Source: Aquabacter cavernae (GTDB lineage: Bacteria > Pseudomonadota > Alphaproteobacteria > Rhizobiales > Xanthobacteraceae). From it: a stretch of 64,000 bases of DNA. The stretch is taken from NCBI RefSeq assembly GCF_003993795.1, contig NZ_RWKV01000015.1, positions 310,001-374,000 on the forward strand, in the 5' to 3' direction. Positions 27,447 through 35,568 of the stretch are shown here, in pieces. The position numbers and the translations under genes were made by a program. Under the pieces are notes generated by a model. It made no database searches and was not told the origin of the DNA. It saw nothing but the letters and a program-made list of their open reading frames with translations. The first letter of the stretch is position 1. Each line of letters begins with the position of its first letter.

Positions 27447-29431
27447 TCGGGCTGCGCGCGGGCATCTCGCTCGCCATCGCCCTCATCCTGTGCGCGGCGC
27501 TCGCCGCCATCGCCTTCGCGGCCCGCGCGGCGGTGGAGCGCACCATCGTCCCGGCCATCGCCGCCCAGGCGGAATCGGTGGGCCGCTCCGCCGCCGCCTT
27601 GGTGGAAAGCGCGGTCACGTCCGGAGTGCCCCTGGACAAGCTGGTGGGGGTGGACAGCTATCTGGAGGGCCTGCGCGCCGCCAATCTGGAACTGGCCGAG
27701 CTGAAGCTGGTGCGTCCGGACGGCAAGGTGCTGGGCCTCGCGGGCGCCCCGCCCGAGGACGACCACGCCCAGCAGGTGGTCACCGCCGTGACCGCCCGCA
27801 CCGGCGCGCCGCTGGCGAGCCTCATCATCACCATCGATCCCGGCGTCGTCTCCGATCAGGTGAATGCCCTGCTGGTGGACGTGGCCTTCATCGGCATCGT
27901 CTCGCTGCTGGTGGCGCTGGAACTGGTGGCGCTGGTGGTGGGCGCGCGCGGCACGGAGGCACTGGCCGCCCTGGAAGCCCGGGTGCGCTCGCTGGCCCAG
28001 GGCCGTCTGTGGATGCATTCGGACGCAGCCGAGAAATCGCCCTTCGTCGCCCCCATCGACCAGCACATGGCGCTGCTGCATGAGCGCCATGCCAAGGCGC
28101 GCTCCGAGGCCACGCGACGCGGCGACGCCGACGCCATCGCGAACCTGGATTCCTTGAGCGCACGCACGGGCCTCGGCACGGTGCATGCGGGCGAAAATCA
28201 CGCCGCCACCATCATCCGGCCCGCTCTGTTCCTGTTCATGATGGCCGAGGAACTGGCGCGCCCGTTCCTTCCGCGCCTCGCGGGCGCCATGGCACCGTCC
28301 GGGATGGAAATGGGACGCGACCTCGCCATGTCGCTGCCCATCGTGGTCTTCATGGCGTGCGTCGCGCTCAGCCAATTGCCGTTCGCCGTGCTCTCCGAGC
28401 GGCTCGGCCGCCGCCGCGGTTTCGTGATCGGCGCCGCCATCGCGGCGCTGAGCTATGTGGGGTCCGCCCTCGCCGCCGACTATTTCCTCTTCCTCGCCAC
28501 CCGCGCTACCGCCGCCATCGGCTATGCGCTGGTGTTCGTCTCCGCCCAGGGGCATGTGATCGACCATTCGCGCCCCCATGAACGCACGGCGGCGCTCGCC
28601 GTATTCGTGCGGGCCATCATGGTGGCGGGTCTGTGCGGCCCGCCCATCGGCGGCGTGCTCGCCGACCGGCTGGGCGACCATACGGCCTTCTTCGGCTCAA
28701 CGGCCCTTGCCGTGCTGGGCCTTCTGGTGGCCGCCCTCTCCATGCCGCGCTCCGAGCCGGTGAAGGGCGCCGCCGGGGTCTCGCTCTCCGAACTCGGCTC
28801 GGCCCTGAAGGCGCCGCGCTTTGCGGCCCTGCTGTTCGGCTGTGCCCTCCCGGCGAAGTTCCTGCTGGTGGCCATCTGCTTCTATCTGGTGCCGGTGGAA
28901 CTGCAGAAGCAGGGCTACAGCGCGGCGGCCATCGGCCGGCTGCAGATGATCTATCCCATCCTCATGGTGGCCGCCGTGCCCATCTTCGCCCGGCTGGCCG
29001 AGCGCAGCGGCGCCCATGCGGGCTTCGTCACCATGGGCGCCCTCGTGGCCGGCGGCGGCGCGCTGCTTCTGCTCATCGGCACCTCGCCCTGGATCGTGGC
29101 GGGCGTGCTGGCGCTGCTCGGTCTCGGCCAGGCCATGTCCATCGCCCCGCAATCGGCGCTGGTGGCCGCCGCCGCGCGCCATGTGCCGGGCGGACGCTCG
29201 GCGGGCGTGCTCGGCCTGTTCCGGCTCATCGAACGGACCGGCAACGCCACCGGTCCGGCGGCGGCCGGTTTCCTGCTCGCCACCGCCGGATTTGCTTCCG
29301 CGAGCGCACTGATCGGTTTAATGGTGGTCCTTGGAGCTCTCGGATTTGCCCTGAGTGGCCGCACCCGCGCATCCGGCACGGACAGCGCCCCAGGCTCCGA
29401 GGCCGCATCGACGGAAGGCAGCAGGTTGTGA
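27443..29431 (+). CDS. Periplasmic sensor domain fused to an MFS transporter
   Basis: 662 residues. Residues 1-170 are a sensor module: TM1 (6-28), a periplasmic domain with GVPLDKLVGVDSYL and LVRPDGKVLG (61-97), and TM2 (145-167). After a charged cytoplasmic linker (170-250) comes a full MFS transporter (about 255-640), with LSERLGRRRGFVIGA as the loop 2-3 motif and GGVLADRLGDHTAFF later. The sensor half resembles the 271-residue type B protein encoded on the other strand. An MFS carrier ruled by its own extracytoplasmic sensor is an unusual architecture. There is no frameshift or internal start that would suggest two genes. Substrate unknown. Confidence 0.82.
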   Translation: MIGLRAGISLAIALILCAALAAIAFAARAAVERTIVPAIAAQAESVGRSAAALVESAVTSGVPLDKLVGVDSYLEGLRAANLELAELKLVRPDGKVLGLAGAPPEDDHAQQVVTAVTARTGAPLASLIITIDPGVVSDQVNALLVDVAFIGIVSLLVALELVALVVGARGTEALAALEARVRSLAQGRLWMHSDAAEKSPFVAPIDQHMALLHERHAKARSEATRRGDADAIANLDSLSARTGLGTVHAGENHAATIIRPALFLFMMAEELARPFLPRLAGAMAPSGMEMGRDLAMSLPIVVFMACVALSQLPFAVLSERLGRRRGFVIGAAIAALSYVGSALAADYFLFLATRATAAIGYALVFVSAQGHVIDHSRPHERTAALAVFVRAIMVAGLCGPPIGGVLADRLGDHTAFFGSTALAVLGLLVAALSMPRSEPVKGAAGVSLSELGSALKAPRFAALLFGCALPAKFLLVAICFYLVPVELQKQGYSAAAIGRLQMIYPILMVAAVPIFARLAERSGAHAGFVTMGALVAGGGALLLLIGTSPWIVAGVLALLGLGQAMSIAPQSALVAAAARHVPGGRSAGVLGLFRLIERTGNATGPAAAGFLLATAGFASASALIGLMVVLGALGFALSGRTRASGTDSAPGSEAASTEGSRL

Positions 29432-30450
29432 TCGACCGGCGTTCACTTCTCTCCCTGGGACTTGGGGCCGGCGCCGCCGGCATGGTGGGCATCGATCCCT
29501 CCCAGGCCCAGCAAATGGCGCAGGAGCGACCCTACCGCATCCTCATGCTCACCTTCCGTGGCGAGACCGATGTCGAGCGGGGCTTCCGCTATTTCTTCGA
29601 TGCATCCGGCGTGAAGGCCGAATTCATGACCCGCGACGTGGATCGCGACGCCTCGCGCGTGCGGCCGATCCTCGACGAGGTGCTGCCCACCTTCAAGCCG
29701 GACCTGATCTACACCTACGGCACGCCCAACACGCTGGCCGTGGTCGGCCCCTATGACGCGCCGCCCACCGCGCCTTTCGTGCGCGACATTCCGGTGGTGT
29801 TCGCGCTGGTGGCCGCGCCGGTGCGCAGCAAGATCGCCCCCTCCACCGAATCCTCCGGCCGCAACGTCACCGGCGCCGTCCATGTGGTGCCCACCGACGT
29901 GCAGATGCGCGCCATGCAGACCTACAAGCCCTTCTCGAAGGTGGGCGTCATCTATTCGCCCAACGAGACCAACTCCATCGTGGTCGTGAAGGAGATGCAG
30001 GCCTTCTGTGACTCCATCGGCGCCACGCTCATCACCCAGCCGCTGAACATGGCCGGCAACGTGCCCACGGGCGATGGCGTCGAGCAGTTCGTGCGCGACA
30101 TCCGGGCCAAGGGCGCGGAATGGCTCTACCTGCCGCCCGACACGTTCCTGGCCACCATCTTCAACCGCATCTCGCCCGTGGCCATCGCGGTGGGCCTGCC
30201 CACGTTCGGCTCCACCGAATTCTTCCTGCGCGACGGGGACGGGCTCGTGGGACTGGTCTCGCGCTATTATTCCGTGGGCCAGCTCGCGGCGTCCAAGGCC
30301 ATCGAGATCCTGGTGCAGCACCGCCCGCCCCAGGACATTCCCATCGAGACCCTCAAGCGCTTCGCCCTCATCATCAACATGAAGGTGGCCAAGGCGCTGG
30401 GCATCTATCCGCCCATCGTCATGCTGAATTATGCCGAGGTGATCGCGTGA
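29428..30450 (+). CDS. ABC-type solute-binding protein (TrpX-like family), no permease nearby
   Basis: 340 residues from GTG 29428, which overlaps the preceding stop by 4 bases (GTGA). A Tat-like or Sec signal, MIDRRSLLSLGLGAGAAG, ends near residue 28, so the mature protein is periplasmic. The body fits the two-lobed ABC_sub_bind (PF04392) family, with YTYGTPNTLAVVG, NVTGAVHVVPTDVQM, KVGVIYSPNETNSI and LPTFGSTEFFLRDGDGLVG. Family members bind amino acids or aromatic compounds for ABC importers. No permease or ATPase gene lies here. It may instead present ligand to the neighbouring membrane sensors, which is my inference. Confidence 0.85.
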   Translation: MIDRRSLLSLGLGAGAAGMVGIDPSQAQQMAQERPYRILMLTFRGETDVERGFRYFFDASGVKAEFMTRDVDRDASRVRPILDEVLPTFKPDLIYTYGTPNTLAVVGPYDAPPTAPFVRDIPVVFALVAAPVRSKIAPSTESSGRNVTGAVHVVPTDVQMRAMQTYKPFSKVGVIYSPNETNSIVVVKEMQAFCDSIGATLITQPLNMAGNVPTGDGVEQFVRDIRAKGAEWLYLPPDTFLATIFNRISPVAIAVGLPTFGSTEFFLRDGDGLVGLVSRYYSVGQLAASKAIEILVQHRPPQDIPIETLKRFALIINMKVAKALGIYPPIVMLNYAEVIA

Positions 30451-31127
30451 TGTCCGCTGCCGCGGCGGTGTCACTGGATCCTCCTCTTGCCTGGCGTGAA
30501 CTCGGCCCCCAGGACCTGGAAGAGGTGGATGCGCTGCACCGGGTGGCCATGGGCCCCGTGGTGCGTCCGGAAATCGTCAAGCCCGAATCACGCGCCTATT
30601 TCCAGAGCATCCTGTCCGGGCGCGGCCGGGTGATCGGGGCCTTCGGGGCCAATCTGGTTGCTTATGGCATCCTCCAGCACGACCATGCCCCCAGCGATCG
30701 CTGGGAGGACGAACTAGGCGTGCGCGAAGGCACACCCGTGGGGCGCCTCGCGGGCGCCTCGGTCCACCCCGACCTGCGGGGCCGCCGCCTCCAGCGCGCC
30801 ACCATCACGGCCCGCATTGCCATGGCGCCGCGCGGCATGCTGCTTTTTTCCACCGCCGCCCCGGCCAATACCGCGAGCTGGGCAAGCCTGCTGGCGGAGG
30901 GCTTCAACATCCACAATATCGTGCTGCGCTACGGCGGCTTCGCGCGCTACCTCATGGTGCGCGACAACGCGCTCTATGACAGGAACCGGGCGATCCTCGT
31001 GGACCCGCTGGACACCGAGCGACAGACGCCGCTGTTCGCGCAGGGCTGGCACGGCTTCGGCCAGGCCCGCCTGCCCACGGGGGCGCCGGGCCTGCTCTTC
31101 GCCCCGCCCCTGTCGCGCCCGTCCTGA
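30450..31127 (+). CDS. GNAT family N-acetyltransferase-like protein
   Basis: 225 residues. Start ATG 30450 shares a base with the preceding stop; GTG 30447 is also possible. LAGASVHPDLRGRRLQRATITARI (split around residues 100-125) carries the acetyl-CoA-binding R-G-x-x pattern of GNAT motif A, and FSTAAPANTASWASLLAEGF resembles motif B. A cytoplasmic acyl transferase is likely. Target unknown: a small molecule, or one of the signalling proteins encoded beside it. It is translationally coupled to the solute-binding protein gene. Confidence 0.75.
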   Translation: MSAAAAVSLDPPLAWRELGPQDLEEVDALHRVAMGPVVRPEIVKPESRAYFQSILSGRGRVIGAFGANLVAYGILQHDHAPSDRWEDELGVREGTPVGRLAGASVHPDLRGRRLQRATITARIAMAPRGMLLFSTAAPANTASWASLLAEGFNIHNIVLRYGGFARYLMVRDNALYDRNRAILVDPLDTERQTPLFAQGWHGFGQARLPTGAPGLLFAPPLSRPS

Positions 31128-31286
31128 GCCTCAGTGAAATTCCGGTGACGGGGTGCCGTCGGCATGGATTGCCGCCGTCGCCGGAGACGGCTAGCCTTGC
31201 CGCGGATCAGGTGATCCAGGAGCGTCACCGGCCCCGGACGCCGCTCAACGACAAAGCGCTCAAACGACGAAGAAGACGGGTCCTGC

Positions 31287-31742
31287 GTGTCCATGACCTC
31301 ACCATCCGACGCCCCGATCCTGTCCTCCATCTCCATCGACGCCGTGGTGGACGAGATCGCCAAGGTGTCCATCTGGATGGCCGAGCTGGAAGAGCGTGAC
31401 GACTGGCCGACGCCGTTGCGCTTCGGGCTGGAACTGTCCGTCGAAGAGGCGCTCGCCAACGTCATCACCCACGCCTTTGAGGACGTGGAGTCCGACCCTG
31501 TGATTCGCGTGGACTATTTCCGCCCCGCGCCGGACAGCGTCGGCATGCGCATCCTGGACAACGGCCCGCCCTTCGATCCCACGGCCGTGGAGAGCGCCTC
31601 TCTCGCGGAGAGTGTGGAAAGCGCGCATATCGGGGGGCATGGCGTGCGGTTGATGCGCCATTTCCTCAGCCATATCGGCTATGTCCGCCGCGACGGGATG
31701 AACGAGCTGACCCTGGTCGCCGGCCCGAAATCCGCGGACTGA
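31287..31742 (+). CDS. RsbW-like anti-sigma serine kinase / HATPase protein
   Basis: 151 residues from GTG 31287; ATG 31293 is equally possible. The GHKL ATPase boxes are all visible: N-box ELSVEEALANVITHAF, G1 ILDNGPPFDP and G2 HIGGHGVRLMRHF. This is the HATPase_c_2 type found in anti-sigma kinases such as RsbW and SpoIIAB. Such a protein binds a target regulator and phosphorylates an STAS protein. With the SpoIIE phosphatase (22913-24958) and the STAS protein (33393-33695) it completes a partner-switching trio. No sigma factor gene is present in the window. A 159-bp gap precedes it, and 29 bases separate it from the next gene. Confidence 0.88.
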   Translation: MSMTSPSDAPILSSISIDAVVDEIAKVSIWMAELEERDDWPTPLRFGLELSVEEALANVITHAFEDVESDPVIRVDYFRPAPDSVGMRILDNGPPFDPTAVESASLAESVESAHIGGHGVRLMRHFLSHIGYVRRDGMNELTLVAGPKSAD

Positions 31743-31771
31743 CACCGCCGCCCGCCCCATGAGGCTTTTCC

Positions 31772-33409
31772 GTGCTCGCGTCTGCTGAACTCCTCGCCGG
31801 GCTGGGACTGCTCTTCATCGGCCTCAAGCTCCTGAGCGGCCATCTCCAGCAGGCCATGGGGCGGCGGGTCCGCATCCTGCTGAAGGGCGCCACGCGCTCG
31901 CGCATCGTCGGCTTCGTCAGCGGCGCGATCACGGGCGCCGTGGTCCAGTCCAGCAATGCCGTGACGCTCATCAGCGCCAATCTCGTGCGCGGAGGCGCTC
32001 TCACCACGCGCGATGCCATTCCCGTGGTGGCGGGCGCCAATGTGGGCACCTCGGCCCTGGTCTTCGTCGCCTCCGTGGACCTGAAGGTGGCGGTCTTCTA
32101 CCTGATCGCCCTGGTGGGCCTGTGCTACCAGTTCAAGCTGGACCGCACGCCCGCGCGCCGCGAATGGCTGGGCGTCCTTCTGGGCCTCGCCCTCCTGTTC
32201 CTCGGGCTCAGCCTCATCAAGCTCGCCCCACAGGACGTCTCGCCCCAGACCATCGCCGCCCTGCTCGGGGACATATCGCTGCCGGTCGGCTTCATGATCG
32301 GCCTCGCCGTAGCGGTGATCACGCAGTCGGCTTCCACCGCCACCATCCTGTGCCTCGCCTCCATCGGCACGGGCACCATCGACCTTATCGACAGCTTCTT
32401 CATCGTGCTCGGCGCCAATCTTGGATCCGGGATCGCCACGCTGGTGAGCGCCGGCGGCCTCAAGGGCACCGGACGGCAGCTCTGCTTCGTGCACATTTTC
32501 GTGAAGGTGACGGGCTGCCTCGCCGTCTATCTGGTCTGGCTGGCCCTGCCGCTCGCGGGGATCGACCCGGCGGCAGCCCTGTTGGACTTCGGCCAGGACC
32601 AGGCGCCTTTCGCCATCTCTCTCCTGTTCCTGGCGCTGCAACTGACCGGCGGCCTCGCCGTCACCCTCTTCTGCCGCGAGAGCGAGACCCTCGCCCGGCG
32701 CCTCAGCCCGCCGACGCGGGAGGACCATGTCTCCCAACCCCATTTCATCACCGACCAGGCCATGGAAGACCCCGCCTCCGCCCTGGAACTGGTGGCCCAG
32801 GAGACCAACCGGCTCGTCCGCCACCTGCCCGAACTCCTGCCGGACCTGGACCAGCGGGCGGGCGACGACGGCAAGGTCCGGGCCGTGCACTGGCGGGGCG
32901 CCCGGGCCATTTGCGAGGCCACGGGCCAGTTCCTGGTGGAACTGATCGACCGCCACCTGACACGCGCCGACCTCGACCTGGCCCTGCTGCTGCAGGAGGA
33001 ACAACGGCTCCTGCATTCGCTCCAGGACACGCTGAAGGATTTCGGCGACCTGATCGACGGCTATGGGGAGCCGCCGGTCCTCGCCTTCAACCTGTGCGAA
33101 TCCTTGCGGACCATGATGCTGGAGCTTGCCGAGGCGCAAACCGGGACCGAGGCGGACTTCGACCTCGTCATCGCGCTGACGGCGGACAAGAGCACCGCCC
33201 TGGACCGGATCCGCCGGACACTGGCCACCGGCGATCTGGGGAGCGGGGAGGAAGCGCGCAACCTGCTGACGGCCGTCAGCCTGTTCGAGCGCTCCATGTG
33301 GCTCGCCCATCGGCTCGCGATGACATTGCGCCTGCGGGCGAATGAGGCTAATCGGGAGGCTCCTCCCCATCATCTCAACCGGGACAAGGCTGATGCAGAT
33401 CGATCGTGA
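31772..33409 (+). CDS. Na/Pi cotransporter family protein with PhoU-like tail
   Basis: 545 residues from GTG 31772 with GAGG 6 bases upstream. Two inverted Na/Pi-cotransporter repeats are seen, first GAITGAVVQSSNAVTL and GANVGTSALV, later AVAVITQSASTATIL and GANLGSGIATL, with the paired QS motifs that mark the NptA/YjbB family. From about residue 330 a soluble helical region resembling PhoU follows. Family proteins export or import phosphate with sodium. Its placing between an RsbW-like kinase gene and an STAS gene suggests it is a target or input of that switch. The STAS gene starts inside its last 17 bases. Confidence 0.88.
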   Translation: MLASAELLAGLGLLFIGLKLLSGHLQQAMGRRVRILLKGATRSRIVGFVSGAITGAVVQSSNAVTLISANLVRGGALTTRDAIPVVAGANVGTSALVFVASVDLKVAVFYLIALVGLCYQFKLDRTPARREWLGVLLGLALLFLGLSLIKLAPQDVSPQTIAALLGDISLPVGFMIGLAVAVITQSASTATILCLASIGTGTIDLIDSFFIVLGANLGSGIATLVSAGGLKGTGRQLCFVHIFVKVTGCLAVYLVWLALPLAGIDPAAALLDFGQDQAPFAISLLFLALQLTGGLAVTLFCRESETLARRLSPPTREDHVSQPHFITDQAMEDPASALELVAQETNRLVRHLPELLPDLDQRAGDDGKVRAVHWRGARAICEATGQFLVELIDRHLTRADLDLALLLQEEQRLLHSLQDTLKDFGDLIDGYGEPPVLAFNLCESLRTMMLELAEAQTGTEADFDLVIALTADKSTALDRIRRTLATGDLGSGEEARNLLTAVSLFERSMWLAHRLAMTLRLRANEANREAPPHHLNRDKADADRS

Positions 33410-33695
33410 ACAGGCCGGATCGGATGTGGTGCTGAAGGTCACGGGACGGCTCGACACGCCCAATGCGAAGCCGTTCGAGACCAGCCTTCTCGACGCCGTC
33501 TCGGGGAGCGAGGGCGCCATCACGGTGGACCTTGCGGGCGTGGACTATGTGTCGTCCTCGGGCCTGCGCGCGCTGCTGGTGGCCGGAAAGGCCATGCGCA
33601 CCGCCAAGCGCGACCTGACGCTGCGCTCGCTCCAGCCGCAGATCCGCGAAGTGTTCGACATTTCCGGCTTCTCGACCCTGTTCGAGATCAAGTGA
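33393..33695 (+). CDS. STAS-domain anti-anti-sigma factor (RsbV-like)
   Basis: 100 residues from ATG 33393, with AAGG ahead. Single STAS domain: [18 protein letters not shown] then [19 protein letters not shown], where the S54-S56 cluster before glycine holds the phosphorylated serine of the family. Dephosphorylated STAS proteins release the partner held by the RsbW-like kinase. The gene overlaps the Na/Pi cotransporter gene by 17 bases, so it is the last gene of the plus-strand signalling operon and is likely co-translated. Confidence 0.92.
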   Translation: MQIDREQAGSDVVLKVTGRLDTPNAKPFETSLLDAVSGSEGAITVDLAGVDYVSSSGLRALLVAGKAMRTAKRDLTLRSLQPQIREVFDISGFSTLFEIK

Positions 33696-33762
33696 GGCCG
33701 GGGGCGCACGACCGCCCCACCTCGCGAATCGGATCGGGCGTCCAGCGGCGAACCGTGTATCC

Positions 33763-34476
33763 ATGACTTTTCGCGCGACACTCCTGACCCTGTATCCTGA
33801 AATGTTTCCGGGGCCCCTCGGCGCGGCCCTGGCCGGCAAGGCGCTGGCCTCCGGACTCTGGTCTCTGGACGCGCTGCAGATCCGGGACTTCGCCACGGAC
33901 CGCCACCGCTCGGTGGACGACACGCCCGCGGGCGGCGGCCCCGGAATGGTGATGCGCGCGGACGTTCTGGCCCGCGCCATCGATGCCGCCTCCCCTCCCG
34001 ACGATCCCCGCCCCCGCCTGCTCATGACGCCGCGCGGCCGCCCCTTGACCCAGCATCGCGTGAGGGAGCTGGCGCAAGGGCCCGGCGCGGTGATCCTGTG
34101 CGGCCGCTTCGAGGGCGTGGACGAGCGCATCGTCGCGGCCCGAGGCCTGGAAGAGGTGTGCGTGGGCGACGTGGTGCTGTCCGGCGGGGAGAGCGCGGCC
34201 CTGCTGCTGCTGGACGCCTGCGTGCGGCTCATTCCCGGCGTCATGGGCAAGACCGAGAGCGGCACCGAGGAGAGCTTCTCCGACGGCCTGCTGGAATATC
34301 CCCAATATACCCGCCCCCAAGTGTTCGAGGGCGCGGGCATTCCCGAGGTGCTGACCTCCGGCGACCATGCCCGTATCCGCGCCTGGCGCCGCACGCAGGC
34401 GGAAGCGGTGACGTGCGAGCGGCGGCCGGACCTGCTCGGCCCCGCAGATGACAGGCGCATGAACAAAAGCACATGA
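33763..34476 (+). CDS. trmD: tRNA (guanine37-N1)-methyltransferase TrmD
   Basis: 237 residues. Methylates G37 next to the anticodon of several tRNAs, using S-adenosylmethionine bound in a trefoil knot. Visible motifs are [14 protein letters not shown] at the start, [44 protein letters not shown] and [16 protein letters not shown]. Length is normal. In most Rhizobiales rpsP and rimM precede trmD. Here an STAS gene does, with a 67-bp gap, so the usual ribosomal operon is broken upstream. Confidence 0.97.
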   Translation: MTFRATLLTLYPEMFPGPLGAALAGKALASGLWSLDALQIRDFATDRHRSVDDTPAGGGPGMVMRADVLARAIDAASPPDDPRPRLLMTPRGRPLTQHRVRELAQGPGAVILCGRFEGVDERIVAARGLEEVCVGDVVLSGGESAALLLLDACVRLIPGVMGKTESGTEESFSDGLLEYPQYTRPQVFEGAGIPEVLTSGDHARIRAWRRTQAEAVTCERRPDLLGPADDRRMNKST

Positions 34477-34501
34477 CAGGGCAGGCTTTCTGGGCTATAG
34501 G
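34473..34501 (+). promoter_or_regulatory. Internal promoter for rplS
   Basis: ATGACA (34473-34478) and TATAGG (34496-34501) are separated by 17 bases, with the -35 box overlapping the trmD stop. Transcription would start near 34508 and give a leader of about 90 nt before rplS. Confidence 0.5.
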
Positions 34502-34596
34502 CCCGACCGTCCCTTAACTTACAACGACACGATGTGGCGCTGGGGCAGCGTTCCGGCGACGGCGCGCGTTTTGGCGACCGCTAAGAGGTTGGCGAC

Positions 34597-35010
34597 ATGA
34601 ACATCATCGAGACCCTTGAGGCCGAACAGGCCACCCGCCTTGCCGAGAAGCGCCCCGTTCCGGCGTTCCAGCCCGGCGACACCGTCATCGTGAACGTGAA
34701 GGTGGTCGAAGGCGAGCGTACCCGCGTGCAGGCCTATGAAGGCGTTGTGATCGCCCGCAATGGCGGCGGCCTCAACGAGAGCTTCACGGTGCGCAAGATT
34801 TCCTACGGCGAAGGCGTGGAGCGCGTGTTCCCCGTCCACTCGCCGCTCATCGATTCCATCAAGCTGGTGCGCCGGGGCAAGGTGCGTCGCGCCAAGCTCT
34901 ATTACCTGCGCGACCGTCGCGGCAAGGCGGCTCGTATCGCCGAGCGCGTTGAGCACCGTCCGGGTGAAGGCAAGAAGGCCAAGGCCGCCGCGGCGCCCGC
35001 CACCAAGTGA
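34597..35010 (+). CDS. rplS: 50S ribosomal protein L19
   Basis: 137 residues, start ATG 34597. The sequence [11 protein letters not shown], then [58 protein letters not shown] and [20 protein letters not shown] (read as consecutive blocks) is canonical L19, at the 30S-50S interface. An Ala/Lys-rich tail is common in this group. It follows trmD by 120 bases and ends at an intrinsic terminator. Confidence 0.98.
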   Translation: MNIIETLEAEQATRLAEKRPVPAFQPGDTVIVNVKVVEGERTRVQAYEGVVIARNGGGLNESFTVRKISYGEGVERVFPVHSPLIDSIKLVRRGKVRRAKLYYLRDRRGKAARIAERVEHRPGEGKKAKAAAAPATK

Positions 35011-35051
35011 TGTGACGGTTCCGGCCACGGCCGGGCCCGTGCCCTTTCCTC

Positions 35052-35079
35052 ACGCCGCCGGCTTGCCGGCGGCGTTTTT
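35052..35079 (+). terminator. Intrinsic terminator of rplS
   Basis: ACGCCGCCGGC (35052-35062) pairs with GCCGGCGGCGT (35065-35075) and runs into TTTTT (35075-35079), 42 bases after the L19 stop. Confidence 0.92.
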
Positions 35080-35105
35080 CTTTGCGCGAGCCCGAACGAC
35101 CGCCG

Positions 35106-35564
35106 TCAGCAGCCTTCCTCCCAGCGCACGGGAATGGTGCCGCTTCCGGACGGGCCGGTCCATTCCACCCGCCCATCCCCGCCTTGCCCCCCGCCGTCAT
35201 TCCTGAATTTAGGGTTGGCCTTGCCCTTGATCAGCTGCACCGCGCTTCCGGCGACCACCCCGTTCCAATAGGCCCCCTTCTGCATCGTCCCAGCCGGAAC
35301 GAAGAGGAGCGTGCCGTCGATCTTGAAGAGTGCGGTCTTCTTCGGATCCTGGGTGTCGAACAGGCCAATCATGTCCTTGCCCCGGAACACCGCGAAGCTG
35401 CAGCCGGATGCGTCCCACTTCGCAAGGTCGGGATAGGCGACGGCCGAGAAGCGGGCCGCCGTCAGCGCGGCGGGCGATGTCCCTGCCCCGGCACGAACCG
35501 CGCCCGCATCCATCAGCGCCAGGCACGCCAGGGCCACCCCCGCTCGAAGCCACCCACCGTTCAT
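35106..35564 (-). CDS. Small secreted protein of unknown function
   Basis: 152 residues from ATG 35564, with GGGGGGATGAG upstream. A clear signal peptide (MNGGWLRAGVALACLALMDA, then GAVRAGAG) suggests a periplasmic protein of about 125 residues. The mature part has two cysteines (in ASGCSFAVFRG and at the C-terminus), which may form a disulphide. It has no match that I recognise. It follows the glycosyltransferase-like gene by 4 bases on the same strand, so the two are likely co-transcribed. Confidence 0.75.
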   Translation of the reverse strand: MNGGWLRAGVALACLALMDAGAVRAGAGTSPAALTAARFSAVAYPDLAKWDASGCSFAVFRGKDMIGLFDTQDPKKTALFKIDGTLLFVPAGTMQKGAYWNGVVAGSAVQLIKGKANPKFRNDGGGQGGDGRVEWTGPSGSGTIPVRWEEGC

Positions 35565-35568
35565 CCGC

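Noticed and set aside
31772-33409. phoU-pst phosphate regulon reading of the cotransporter gene
   Set aside because: No pst or phoB/phoR genes are near; the neighbours are signalling proteins of another type.
22913-33695. General stress response (EcfG/PhyR/NepR) locus
   Set aside because: No PhyR, NepR, EcfG or HWE kinase gene is present and no GGAAC-N17-CGTT promoter was found in the divergent gap.
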